DNA from: Bacilli bacterium
GTDB taxonomy: Bacteria > Bacillota_I > Bacilli_A > RFN20 > CAG-826
Length of the DNA: 42,510 nucleotides
Direction of reading: 5' to 3'
Assembly (NCBI GenBank): GCA_900767605.1
Contig: CAAFZT010000045.1
Coordinates: 1-42,510 of the forward strand
Both the position numbers and the translations under genes were made by a program. Shown in pieces: positions 32,624-40,831 of this stretch (position 1 is its first letter; the number at the start of each line of letters is the position of its first letter). The notes under the pieces are model-generated. The model worked only from the letters and a program-made list of their open reading frames with translations, was not told the DNA's origin and did not search any database.

Positions 32624-33520
32624 ATGCTTTGGCTTATATTGGCGTTAATCGCTGCGCTTGCAACTTCGTTAACCACCATCTTTGCTAAAATCGGAATCAA
32701 GGATGTTCCATCGGATTTTGCGACCTTTTTCCGTACCGGCATCGTATTAGTTTGTGCCGCCGGGCTTTGTTTTATTACGGGGAGTTGGAACCAAATCCCT
32801 AATCTTACTCCAAGTAATTGGATCTTCTTGGTCTTGTCCGGTCTATGCACGGGGTGCTCTTGGCTTTGCTATTACCGTGCTTTGCAACTTTCTAGCGTTA
32901 ACCGCGTTGCTCCGATTGATAAATCGAGCTTTTTGCTCACAAGCATCCTGTTCCTTGTTTTCTTCTTTAACGATGTAACTAAAGGCGGAGATCCCTTGGT
33001 GATCGGGATGTTATTTACCTCGATGGCTTTGATGCTAGGAGGTACCCTTCTTATGGCGTGGCCGAAAAAAGAAGAGGGACGTGTATCGAAAAAGTGGATT
33101 TTCTATGCGGTGGGGTCCGCGGTATTTGCTAGCCTCGTCTCTTTGTTCGTGAAGATTGGTTTGCAAGGAATGTCATCGGATTTAGGGACGTTTTTAAGAA
33201 CGGTTGTTGTTTTGGTTTTCTCGGGTGCGATCGCTTTAGCGAGAAAACAAACGAAAGGACTTGGTAGTGTTTCCCCCAAAAGTTGGGTCTTTTTGACTTT
33301 GTCTGGCTTGGCCACGGGGGTTGCGTGGCTTGGTGAATATTACGCGTTGAATATGGAAGGAGTAAATCCTGTCGCGGTGAATGCGATAGGAAAACTATCC
33401 ATTCTGCTGACGATGCTATTCTCCGCCACGGTCCTAAAAGAACGTTTTTCGTGGAAGTCTTTGCTGGGTTTAGGATTGTTAACCGGCGGGATTATCCTGA
33501 TTGTCGTGTTTAGCCTTTGA
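32624..33520 (+). CDS. EamA/DMT-family transporter
   Basis: 298 residues, about ten TM helices, made of two tandem EamA repeats. The internal duplication is plain: FAKIGIKDVPSDFATFFRT in the first half matches FVKIGLQGMSSDLGTFLRT in the second. The motif SWLCYYRALQLSSVNRVAPIDK is matched by AWLGEYYALNMEGVNPVAVNAI. The family exports or imports small metabolites at the cytoplasmic membrane; the substrate cannot be predicted. GAAGGGAAAG precedes the start. It is divergent from the old-yellow-enzyme/aconitase X operon, and the shared control region suggests, but does not prove, a common substrate. Confidence 0.9.
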   Translation: MLWLILALIAALATSLTTIFAKIGIKDVPSDFATFFRTGIVLVCAAGLCFITGSWNQIPNLTPSNWIFLVLSGLCTGCSWLCYYRALQLSSVNRVAPIDKSSFLLTSILFLVFFFNDVTKGGDPLVIGMLFTSMALMLGGTLLMAWPKKEEGRVSKKWIFYAVGSAVFASLVSLFVKIGLQGMSSDLGTFLRTVVVLVFSGAIALARKQTKGLGSVSPKSWVFLTLSGLATGVAWLGEYYALNMEGVNPVAVNAIGKLSILLTMLFSATVLKERFSWKSLLGLGLLTGGIILIVVFSL

Positions 33521-33522
33521 AC

Positions 33523-33630
33523 GTGAACAAATTGATGAATAAATTGATGAATAAATTAAAAAAAGCGTGATAACAGGCCAAAATAATTTATTCATAATCT
33601 GTTCACATCCATTGACACCATGAACAAATT
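33523..33630. promoter_or_regulatory. Inverted-repeat cluster and promoter before the second AlbA regulator
   Basis: A 12-base direct repeat AATTGATGAATA occurs twice (33530-33553). The left arm GTGAACA..ATGAATAAATT (33523-33545) is mirrored by AATTTATTCAT..TGTTCAC (33585-33606). A further TGAACAAATTG stands at 33620-33630. A consensus -35 TTGACA (33612-33617) lies between the last two TGAACA-type half-sites, 17 bp from TTAATT. This looks like an operator, plausibly autoregulatory. Confidence 0.55.
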
Positions 33631-33663
33631 GTGGTTAATTTCTTGTGGATAGTGGTTACGGAT

Positions 33664-34977
33664 ATGGATTATGTAGAAAACGAAACAACGGAATTGAAGT
33701 CCATTTACGTGGACGATATCAAAAAGGAAATTATCGCCTTTGCTAACACTTTTGGCGGAACTATTTATGTTGGGGTGGAAGACAACGGTCATGTTTGTGG
33801 GGTGACAAACGTTGACGACGTGATGCAACAAGTCATGAACGCTGCTCGTGATGGAATTAAACCAGACGTTACTTTGTTTACACACGTTCATGATATTGAT
33901 ACTGACGAGGGCAAAACCATTGTCGCGATAGAAGTGCAATGTGGCGCTCATAAACCTTATTATTTGGCTTCCAAAGGGCTTCGTCCTGAAGGCGTGTTTG
34001 TTCGGCAGGGCACATCTTCTGTTCCTGCATCGGAAACGGCGATTCGCAAAATGATTAAAGAAACAGATGGCGATAATTTTGAAGACATGCGTTCCTTGAA
34101 TCAGGAATTAACCTTTTCCAAGATGCAGGAGGAATTCCAAAAAAGAAATCTGAACTTAGCGGATACTCAAATGAAAACGCTTGGGCTCATCGATCCGGAT
34201 GGACTGTTCACCAATTTGGCGTTGCTTCTATCGGACCAATGCCCTGATATCGTCAAGGCAGCTACCTTTAACGGGGTGAATCAGGAGAAATTCCAAGATC
34301 GGCGTGAATTTACCGGTTCGTTGCTTAAACAACTAGATGATGCCTATGCCTATTTGGATATGCGGAATCAAAATGCGGCTACCTTCAAAGGCCTTCATCG
34401 TACCGACCACCGTGATTATCCTGAAACGGCCATTCGAGAAGCACTGCTCAACGCCATTGTCCATCGCGACTATTCCGTTCTGGCCAGCACGCTTTTAGGC
34501 GTTTATTCTGATCGTATTGAATTGCTTTCTGTTGGAGGGTTAGCCGGAGGCGTGTCTTACGACGACATCATGCTGGGGGTGTCTTATTGCCGTAATAAGA
34601 AACTTGCTAATATTTTCTATCGAATGGGCTTAATCGAAGCCTATGGGACCGGCATCAATAAAATCATGTCGTCCTATGAGGCTTCTCGACGAAAACCCGA
34701 AATTATCATCACATCCGGTGCCTTTAAATTTATTTTGCCCAATCGCGGAACTCCCGTGAATACGGTGAAAGAGGATGTGGCGTCCTATGTGGATGCGGAA
34801 CGTGAAAATATCGTTTGCTCCATTTTGTCGGATCATTTACCCCACGCCCGCTCAGAAATCGAAAAAGTGCTGGGGACATCTACCTCTACCACGCGCAGAA
34901 TCCTTCAAAAGTTGATGGATGAAGGGAAAATCTCCTGCACGGGTACCACGAAGAACGTGATGTATTTTGTGAAATAA
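33664..34977 (+). CDS. AlbA_2-domain regulator with HATPase-like and winged-helix domains
   Basis: About 437 residues. The N-terminal AlbA_2 domain is clear: ENETTELKSIYVDDIKKEIIAFANTFGGTIYVGVEDNG. The middle HATPase_c_4-type domain contains the conserved AIREALLNAIVHRDYS and IELLSVGGLAGGV and ends in MGLIEAYGTGINKIMSSY. A C-terminal winged helix (ARSEIEKVLGTSTSTTRRIL) completes the usual RecG-like regulator. Such genes are annotated as transcriptional regulators or ATP-dependent helicase-like proteins; experimental knowledge is thin. I start at ATG 33664 rather than the GTG at 33631 because homology begins there. It is preceded by a strong inverted-repeat cluster and followed by a terminator. 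Confidence 0.88.
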   Translation: MDYVENETTELKSIYVDDIKKEIIAFANTFGGTIYVGVEDNGHVCGVTNVDDVMQQVMNAARDGIKPDVTLFTHVHDIDTDEGKTIVAIEVQCGAHKPYYLASKGLRPEGVFVRQGTSSVPASETAIRKMIKETDGDNFEDMRSLNQELTFSKMQEEFQKRNLNLADTQMKTLGLIDPDGLFTNLALLLSDQCPDIVKAATFNGVNQEKFQDRREFTGSLLKQLDDAYAYLDMRNQNAATFKGLHRTDHRDYPETAIREALLNAIVHRDYSVLASTLLGVYSDRIELLSVGGLAGGVSYDDIMLGVSYCRNKKLANIFYRMGLIEAYGTGINKIMSSYEASRRKPEIIITSGAFKFILPNRGTPVNTVKEDVASYVDAERENIVCSILSDHLPHARSEIEKVLGTSTSTTRRILQKLMDEGKISCTGTTKNVMYFVK

Positions 34978-34982
34978 ACAAG

Positions 34983-35009
34983 GAACCGACCTGCAAATCG
35001 GTTCTTTTT
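34983..35009 (+). terminator. Terminator of the second AlbA regulator gene
   Basis: GAACCGA (34983-34989) pairs with TCGGTTC (34998-35004), followed by five T. Confidence 0.8.
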
Positions 35010-35128
35010 AAATGTAAATTTTTGTCCGTTTTCTTTCGACGATTACGAATTCATTTTAATTTACGAAAATTTTTTTCGACAAAATTTTCAAAAAAATCGT
35101 TCTAAGTAAGGTGTGGGAGGAACTCTTT
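35010..35128 (+). other. AT-rich leader region of the small-ORF pair
   Basis: The stretch is very AT-rich with nested repeats (GAAAATTTT / AAAATTTTC around 35067-35090 and two TTTCGAC words). It lies between a terminator and the first small frame. A promoter for the small frames should be here, but I cannot pick one with confidence. Confidence 0.3.
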
Positions 35129-35236
35129 ATGGAGCATCATCCCAAAAACGTCGCGCTACGCCCGGAAAGGAGACAGAAGCATGCTCGAGCTCATCGCCTT
35201 GGTGGCCTTGCTCGACCTACTCGTGGTCCTCCTTAA
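35129..35236 (+). CDS. Overlapping leader peptide (35 residues), possible translation coupler
   Basis: This tiny frame starts with ATG after a strong GGGAGG (35115-35120; eight bases). It encodes a basic, His/Arg-rich peptide (MEHHPKNVALRPERRQKHAR...). It overlaps the following membrane-peptide frame in the +1 register and ends inside it. Alone it is not convincing as a protein. Its value is as a leader whose translation opens or blocks the ribosome-binding site of the next frame, which lies inside it. This is comparable in layout to mok/hok. Confidence 0.4.
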   Translation: MEHHPKNVALRPERRQKHARAHRLGGLARPTRGPP

Positions 35237-35264
35237 GGACGATGACCGCCGTAAGCGTAAGTGA
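35181..35264 (+). CDS. 27-residue hydrophobic membrane peptide, candidate type I toxin
   Basis: ATG 35181 follows AAAGGAGA (35166-35173) at eight bases. The peptide is MLELIALVALLDLLVVLLKD followed by a short charged end (DDRRKRK): one TM helix and a positively charged tail. This is the build of Fst/Ldr/holin-like type I toxins and of other small membrane peptides. Sequence identity to a named family cannot be claimed. No antisense RNA promoter could be proven. It overlaps a 35-codon leader frame and ends just before the strong hairpin that terminates pepF on the other strand. Confidence 0.6.
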   Translation: MLELIALVALLDLLVVLLKDDDRRKRK

Positions 35265-35267
35265 ATG

Positions 35268-35299
35268 AAAAAGCGCCCCTCCGTGAAAAGAGGGGGCGC
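35268..35299 (-). terminator. Strong hairpin, terminator for pepF
   Basis: GCGCCCCTC (35273-35281) pairs with GAGGGGGCGC (35290-35299); an A-run (35268-35272) on the left gives a U-run for minus-strand transcripts. It directly follows the small-peptide stop and could also stabilise that mRNA's 3' end. Confidence 0.75.
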
Positions 35300-35344
35300 A
35301 CAAATCCACTTATAGTATAGGGCGGGAAAGCGCGGCGTCAATGG

Positions 35345-35375
35345 CCTTGGGAAGGATTTTTTGTCCTTCCCAGGG
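35345..35375 (-). other. Second hairpin just after the pepF stop
   Basis: CCTTGGGAAGGA (35345-35356) and TCCTTCCCAGGG (35364-35375) form a stem of about 12 bp (one G-T pair) with a T-rich loop. It has no terminal T-run. It begins 13 bases after the pepF stop and may protect the 3' end. Confidence 0.5.
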
Positions 35376-35388
35376 TTCATTTGCCGTC

Positions 35389-37176
35389 TTATTTAGCTTC
35401 CAATTCCTTCTCGAGGAGGTCAACGAGTTCGCTCATGCGCGACACGACGGCTTCGAAGGGTTCTTTCGAAGTCAAATCGACGCCTGCCTTTTTGACTTGT
35501 TCGATGGGGAAGTCACTGCCACCGCTGCGAAGCAAATTCACATAAGAAGTGAAGGCTTCCGGCTCCTTGGCTTTGACTTTTTCGTAAATCAACATGGAAG
35601 AGGTGAAACTCGTCGCGTACTGATAAACATAGAAGGGGGTATAGAAGAGGTGGGGGATATAAGCCCAGACCAAGGGCTTGAGTTTTTCTTCCTCAATGTC
35701 GATGCCGTAATATTGCTTATATAGGCGCGTCATAATGGAAGAGAGGACCTGGTAATTGATCGGCTCGCCTTTTTCCGCTAGCAAGCTGGCTTCGTATTCA
35801 TAATGGCCAAATAAGGTTTGACGGTAGAAGGTAGAACAGATTTCATCGATGGCCTTTTGGAGCAAGGCGATGCGGTCTTCACGAGATAACGTGCCAGAAG
35901 CGAGAAGATAATCAAGGAGGTTATGCTCGTTGAAGGTCGAGGCGATTTCGGCAACGAAGATCGTGTAATCCTGCTTCAAGGTCGGCTGCGATTCTTCGCT
36001 ATAAAGCGTATGCATGGAGTGGCCGGATTCGTGGGCAAGGGTGAAAACGTCATCGAGTTCGCCTTGGAAATTCAAAAGGATGAAGGGGTGGTGGTCGTAT
36101 CCCCCGTTAGAATAAGCCCCTGTCCGTTTGCCTAAGGAAGGATAGACGTCGACGTATCCAGGACGCAAAACCTCTTTAGCCTTGTTTTGGAAATCCTCTG
36201 GGAAATCCTTTAAGGAAGCAAAGAAAAGGTCTTTGGCTTCTTCGTAGGTGTATTTCTTGTTGGATTTAGCAAGTTGAAGGAAGCGGTCGTAGGAGCGGTG
36301 CTTTTCCAACCCGAGATATTTTCTGCGGAGTTCGTAATATTTTTTTAACGGAGCGCTGCCTTTTTCGCTAGAGGCAACGTCGATTAGGCTATGGAAAACG
36401 GAAGTGGGAATCGCGTTGTTGAAAAGATGCTCTTCTAGAATCGATTCATAGCCACGACTTTTTTGGATGGCGAGTTGATCTTGAAGGACGGAATTGTAGA
36501 TTTCGCCATAGGTGTTTTTATGCTCATCATACCAAGAATAGAGGCATTCGAAGATGGCTTGGCGGTCTTCAGGCTTTTTGGTTTCGGCGATTAAGCTCGT
36601 CCAGTTCGAAAGGTTGATTTCCTTTTTGCTCCCATCCGACAAGGTCACTTCTTTGGGTTTATAGTCGGCGACGGTTAAAAGGGAATAGAGATTTCCGCCC
36701 TCCCCGTGAAGCGGGGCATAGGATGAAAGCAATTTTTCCTTCTCGGCATCCAAGACGTGTTTTTGTCCGCGGAATAATTTCTCAAAGGAGAAGGAATATT
36801 CGCTGAATTCAGGGTGTTTGGCAAAGAAGGCATTGACGTTATCCTGCCCATAAGCAAGCAACTCCGGTTCAAAATAGGAGGCTTCGGCGATATAGGACTG
36901 GACGGCGAGTTCGACTTTGCTTTCGTCGCTTGTATTTTCGACGTTTCTCCGATCGCGATCCGCGCGCATCGAGGCGAAGAAGGCGAGGTTGATGTAGGTG
37001 AGGGTGAATTTCTTGTCTAAAGTTAGATAGCCTGCCAATCCCTCTTCCGATGCGATTTTCCCTTGGAATTTCTTCACTTCGGGAACGAAGCTTTTTAATT
37101 TTTCAATGTCGGATAAAAACGCTTCTTCATTGGGATAGAAGACGCTTAAATCCCACTGTGTTTGTTGTTGGTCCAT
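35389..37176 (-). CDS. pepF: Oligoendopeptidase F (M3B metallopeptidase)
   Basis: 595 residues, the normal length for PepF. The zinc site HESGH is at 382-386 in TLAHESGHSMHTLYS, followed downstream by the third ligand region FVAEIASTFNEHNLL. The N-terminal helical domain (WDLSVFYPNEEAFLSDI) and the C-terminal PYFYVYQYATSF-like segment (FYVYQYATSFTSSM) are typical of the family. It cleaves short peptides in the cytoplasm, with roles in peptide nutrition and processing. TAGAAT and AAAGGAG precede the start. The ribosome site forms the 3' half of a small CTCC-GAAA-GGAG hairpin. It ends with two hairpins. Confidence 0.94.
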   Translation of the reverse strand: MDQQQTQWDLSVFYPNEEAFLSDIEKLKSFVPEVKKFQGKIASEEGLAGYLTLDKKFTLTYINLAFFASMRADRDRRNVENTSDESKVELAVQSYIAEASYFEPELLAYGQDNVNAFFAKHPEFSEYSFSFEKLFRGQKHVLDAEKEKLLSSYAPLHGEGGNLYSLLTVADYKPKEVTLSDGSKKEINLSNWTSLIAETKKPEDRQAIFECLYSWYDEHKNTYGEIYNSVLQDQLAIQKSRGYESILEEHLFNNAIPTSVFHSLIDVASSEKGSAPLKKYYELRRKYLGLEKHRSYDRFLQLAKSNKKYTYEEAKDLFFASLKDFPEDFQNKAKEVLRPGYVDVYPSLGKRTGAYSNGGYDHHPFILLNFQGELDDVFTLAHESGHSMHTLYSEESQPTLKQDYTIFVAEIASTFNEHNLLDYLLASGTLSREDRIALLQKAIDEICSTFYRQTLFGHYEYEASLLAEKGEPINYQVLSSIMTRLYKQYYGIDIEEEKLKPLVWAYIPHLFYTPFYVYQYATSFTSSMLIYEKVKAKEPEAFTSYVNLLRSGGSDFPIEQVKKAGVDLTSKEPFEAVVSRMSELVDLLEKELEAK

Positions 37177-37268
37177 AAAACAAACTCCTTTCGGAGGTAT
37201 TCTAGGCTAGTTAAGGGGGAATTTCATCCTTGGCACACCAAGGGAAAAACAAAAAAGACAAGAAAGAA

Positions 37269-40200
37269 TTACGGCTTTACCGACCAAGCGGCAATCGAAT
37301 TGAAGTTATCCGAATAGAGGAATTCGGACCCCCCTTCTTTGCCTAGCATGGATTCGTAGATAGAAGAGACGCTTCCCGAAACGTCGCTGCTGCCATTACG
37401 ATAACTGGAGGAATCATCCCAGCAAAGGCGATAAACGTGATTTTGGACGTTTTCTAAGGCCAAAGAGAAATTCACGTTTAAAGTAATCAAGACATTGATC
37501 GCGAGCTTTCCAGAGGCCGTAGAGAGGGTTTTCATACGCTTGGAGTCGATGTCGACATAGTCGCCAACGATATCCGCGTTGATTTTCATGCCAACGCTCG
37601 ACTGGGCGATTTTGCCCAAATCGATTCCCAAGGAGAACGTCGGAGTGTCGGTAGGAGTCGCTTCGCTAGGTCCAGAGTAAGAAAGCAATACGTCTTCAGG
37701 GTGAATGGCCGCACCGGAAGTATCGGAATTTTCGATGCTGCCCACGATCGAATCCGACATATTGAGCATGTAGGACATAATCCAAAGGAGCATATTGGAC
37801 CCAAAGTCTTTTCCTTTGACTTTCTTTTGGTCTTGCTTCCATTTGGCCCCTATGCCTAGGAATCCGCCTTCTTTGGTGGCACGACGGACCAGCACGCTGC
37901 CTTCCGGGTCATTTCCCGAACCATGGTAATAGCATTCCGCATAGGTTTCCGCGTTGGTGACCCCGGTAAATTTATCGATATGGGTTTTGATGTAAAGAGT
38001 GACACTTGCCCCATCCACGCGAGCGTAAACGTCCCCGGTTAGCTTGACATTGAGAATCGACGCGGAAAGGGTAAGGTGGTAGGTGGTGACTTTGTTGTTC
38101 GGAGTGATTCCAAGCGAAGCGGTGTCGATGATATAGGCAGCAAGGCTAGAAACGGAAGAATAATCAACGAATCCTTCGGTAGAAGAGAAGTGGTGGAGGT
38201 CCTCTTCGGAGGCATCAAGGGAAGTGATGCCGATGGTAATATCCATCTCCTTCAGGGAACCTTCTTCCCCCATTTGGGCCTGGATCCGTAAAGACGTAAG
38301 TGGACCAGCCCCTTCTTGATCAGCGATTTTATCTCCGAATCCCAAGGTTAATACCAAGGGGGTGTGGGTTCCAAATAAAGAGGTGGGGAAGGTCAAAACC
38401 ATGTGGTTGGCAGAAGAGACGCAAGATTCCAACAAGGGGCTGGTTAACGCGTCGAAATAAAGCCCATTGCCAATTTTGCCAAGCAAGGATTCGGTGGAGG
38501 CGCTGGAGAAAGCGTTCATTAAGCGTTCGAAACGAGGATCATCGCTTTGGAGGAAGTTCATCACCAAAGAGAGAATATCGTTAAGAGAATGAATGGTGAA
38601 ATAGCCTTGCATTCCGTTTTTGTTGTCGGGATCCTTGCGTTTTTCGTCTTTTTGGCTGTTCGCGTTCTTGGAGTCGTAACGGAAGATCATTTTGTTGATA
38701 TCAAGATTCGTCGCCGCATCAATGCTGCTAGGACCCGTTACTTCGATATCAATGTTATGGTCGTTGATGTATTTGGCCTGACGGTCGGTGAAAGTAGCTT
38801 TGCCCGCTCCACGTTTTTGTTCCAAGTCAAAAGCGAAAGAACCGGAGAAGACAAAACCTTCTTCAGGACGGTTATAGACTGAATGGTCGGCCACAGCAGT
38901 AGTTCCAAGCTTCAGCAAATAACCGGATAAGGAGAAGGTGGCTTTCTTTGTCCTGGCAATTTGACCGATTTGGTCCGAAATGGAGGGCAGGTGGTCCCAT
39001 AAATCATACGATTCGGGGTTTTGAATTTCCGACATGGCAAAATCGCGGACTTTCAAAGAGCCTGATTCGATGGAGAAGGGCCCGAGGGCCAGGTTCGATA
39101 AAGTAATTTCGGCAACGGATTTCCCGGAGCTTAAAAGGATGTCCGCCGAGCCCGATGCAAAACCGAGTTTGCTGAAATCCAAACCGATCCGTACTTGATT
39201 TGCTCCCGTTTCTAAGTGAGAAACCGCATCGAGAATAAAGTCATAACGCCCCGCCTGGAGACCTTGATTTAACGCCCCGGCCTTGAATGCATCTACGGCT
39301 TCTCCGATGGCCCCCGTTGTTTGAAGGAGTCCGGATAACAAGCCCCCCTCATCGCTAGATTCACCATTGCCTTTGAAAGCGTCATTGATGTTGGAAACAA
39401 GAGCATCCAAAACTGGCTTTGTCGTTTTGGCTTTCAAAGCGTCGTTTAAATCGAAAAAGACGGCATTCGCATTGGCTCCTTCGTTGCCATAAAGGTGGAG
39501 ACCGATGCGATTTTCCCGTTTGGTTTCCTCTTTTGTGGTGGCAAGGCTAATGTTTGCACCAACTTCTTGCAAAGCCGTACCGTTGAATTCCAAATCTGCG
39601 GATAGTCCTAGTTCCAAGATTTCGTGAACCGCGTCGTGGCCAAAAGAAGTGGAGGTGGAGGGGATTTCGTCTTCGTCGTGGCCTAATAACAAGTTACCAT
39701 CCACCCCAAATTTACGGTCCTTGATAAGGTGGCCCATTTTTTTGAAAAGAGCAGTGGAATCACTTAGTTTTTGGTAAGAACTGACGTTTTCGGGAATCGC
39801 CCAATTTTTGTTTTCCGTTTTGCTTTTTAGCGAGAAAGAAGCAGAGAGGTGCATGGTATTATTCGTGCCAAAAGTTAGGGAAGAAATCCCACTATTTTTC
39901 GCCGGCAAATCAATTCCAGAAAAGGAATAAGACGAAGAAGAACGTAACCCAATGGGATAAAGGGCACCCCCTTTGGTTAATTGGAGGTTCCAGGTGAAGT
40001 AGGGGAGGCCATCGATAGAAGTTTCTTGTACGTGGTTTAAGGAATCTAAAACCACGGACCAATCGACGCTAAAGGAAGAGGAAGAACCGGATGAGTCTTC
40101 CGAATCCGAACTTTTGAGAAGGTCCATTAATTCATCGATGATCCAAGACAAATCGCCATATTGATAACAGGCGTATCCATTCAATTCGGAATCATAACGA

Positions 40201-40703
40201 ACATCGTTTCCATTGCTTCCGTCAAAAATAGTTTCTTTGAGGTCCATTTGGTAACGGAGGCGACTATTTTCGTTTTCGTTTCGGCTTAAGTCCAAATCCA
40301 AAAGAAATAAATCAGAGGCTAGGAATAACCCTAAATTCACCTTTTTGCCGTTGTAACTAACGGGGGCGTCCATCGCCAGTTTCAGGTGATGAAGAGACGG
40401 GGCGTCTAAGGCTAAATCCAAAGAAACACCGGAAAAATCAATCACGTTAGCAGAATCTCCTGCTACCTTGTCCAGGGTGAAAGTGCTTCCTTTTTCCGCG
40501 GATAGGCTTATCCCATCGTGAAGAGAAGAAGTAAAGCTAGAGAGGAAACGGTCTCGGACCTCAACCTGCAAGGAATTGGAATCCCTGCTATTCTCTCCCT
40601 CAAAAGGCAATCCGCCTTTGACACTAGTAGTAAAAGGAGAGCAAGAAAGAAGCATGGCTAAGCCAAGAGAACTGGATAAAAGAGTTTTTTGGAATGACTT
40701 CAT
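37269..40703 (-). CDS. Giant surface lipoprotein, repetitive beta-rich, unknown function
   Basis: 1,144 residues. The N-terminus looks like a lipoprotein signal (MKSFQKTLL, hydrophobic stretch, AMLLSC; Cys21). The remainder is Ser/Asp/Leu-rich with alternating hydrophobic patterns typical of long beta-sheets. Internal repetition is visible: DLNDALKAKTTKPVLDALVSN resembles HSLNDILSLVMNFLQSDDPR, each followed by an NxF and a Ser/Glu-rich turn. The C-terminal third is related to the partial protein at the right end of the window. No family is recognised. The location is outside the membrane, lipid-anchored. A TATAAT lies 36 bases upstream within a palindrome; no good ribosome-binding site is visible. 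Confidence 0.8.
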   Translation of the reverse strand: MKSFQKTLLSSSLGLAMLLSCSPFTTSVKGGLPFEGENSRDSNSLQVEVRDRFLSSFTSSLHDGISLSAEKGSTFTLDKVAGDSANVIDFSGVSLDLALDAPSLHHLKLAMDAPVSYNGKKVNLGLFLASDLFLLDLDLSRNENENSRLRYQMDLKETIFDGSNGNDVRYDSELNGYACYQYGDLSWIIDELMDLLKSSDSEDSSGSSSSFSVDWSVVLDSLNHVQETSIDGLPYFTWNLQLTKGGALYPIGLRSSSSYSFSGIDLPAKNSGISSLTFGTNNTMHLSASFSLKSKTENKNWAIPENVSSYQKLSDSTALFKKMGHLIKDRKFGVDGNLLLGHDEDEIPSTSTSFGHDAVHEILELGLSADLEFNGTALQEVGANISLATTKEETKRENRIGLHLYGNEGANANAVFFDLNDALKAKTTKPVLDALVSNINDAFKGNGESSDEGGLLSGLLQTTGAIGEAVDAFKAGALNQGLQAGRYDFILDAVSHLETGANQVRIGLDFSKLGFASGSADILLSSGKSVAEITLSNLALGPFSIESGSLKVRDFAMSEIQNPESYDLWDHLPSISDQIGQIARTKKATFSLSGYLLKLGTTAVADHSVYNRPEEGFVFSGSFAFDLEQKRGAGKATFTDRQAKYINDHNIDIEVTGPSSIDAATNLDINKMIFRYDSKNANSQKDEKRKDPDNKNGMQGYFTIHSLNDILSLVMNFLQSDDPRFERLMNAFSSASTESLLGKIGNGLYFDALTSPLLESCVSSANHMVLTFPTSLFGTHTPLVLTLGFGDKIADQEGAGPLTSLRIQAQMGEEGSLKEMDITIGITSLDASEEDLHHFSSTEGFVDYSSVSSLAAYIIDTASLGITPNNKVTTYHLTLSASILNVKLTGDVYARVDGASVTLYIKTHIDKFTGVTNAETYAECYYHGSGNDPEGSVLVRRATKEGGFLGIGAKWKQDQKKVKGKDFGSNMLLWIMSYMLNMSDSIVGSIENSDTSGAAIHPEDVLLSYSGPSEATPTDTPTFSLGIDLGKIAQSSVGMKINADIVGDYVDIDSKRMKTLSTASGKLAINVLITLNVNFSLALENVQNHVYRLCWDDSSSYRNGSSDVSGSVSSIYESMLGKEGGSEFLYSDNFNSIAAWSVKP

Positions 40704-40717
40704 TTCTTGTGAATTAA

Positions 40718-40750
40718 GGTCTGCAAAAGACCAATATGCATTATATGCAT
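40718..40750 (-). promoter_or_regulatory. Promoter, palindrome and leader hairpin of the giant lipoprotein gene
   Basis: On the minus strand TATAAT (40740-40745) is embedded in the perfect palindrome ATGCAT-TAT-ATGCAT (40736-40750). A GGTCT/AGACC hairpin (40718-40732) lies in the 30-odd base leader. The palindrome over the -10 could be an operator, for example of the neighbouring XRE regulator. Confidence 0.5.
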
Positions 40751-40791
40751 AAGAGTTTCAACATCACTCTATTTCGAAAAGAAAGGAGAAA

Positions 40792-40819
40792 GAAAAAGAC
40801 TCTCCAAATCGGAGAGTCT
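40792..40819 (-). terminator. Terminator of the XRE regulator gene
   Basis: AGACTCTCC (40797-40805) and GGAGAGTCT (40811-40819) are perfect arms with loop AAATC. On the minus strand the hairpin is followed by a T-run. Confidence 0.85.
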
Positions 40820-40831
40820 CGATGCTATCGG

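Noticed and set aside
33530..33553. Two copies of a 12-base repeat as a CRISPR remnant
   Set aside because: The copies are directly adjacent without spacers and are part of a larger inverted-repeat operator; no cas gene is present.
33631..33663. GTG start 33 bases upstream for the second AlbA regulator
   Set aside because: It falls within the promoter and operator repeats, and family similarity begins only after ATG 33664.
35341..35724. Long open frame antisense to the end of pepF
   Set aside because: It is a shadow of the pepF reading frame; it has no start signal and no recognisable product.
38547..38882. Open frames antisense to the giant lipoprotein gene
   Set aside because: Mirror frames of a long coding sequence without ribosome-binding sites or promoters.
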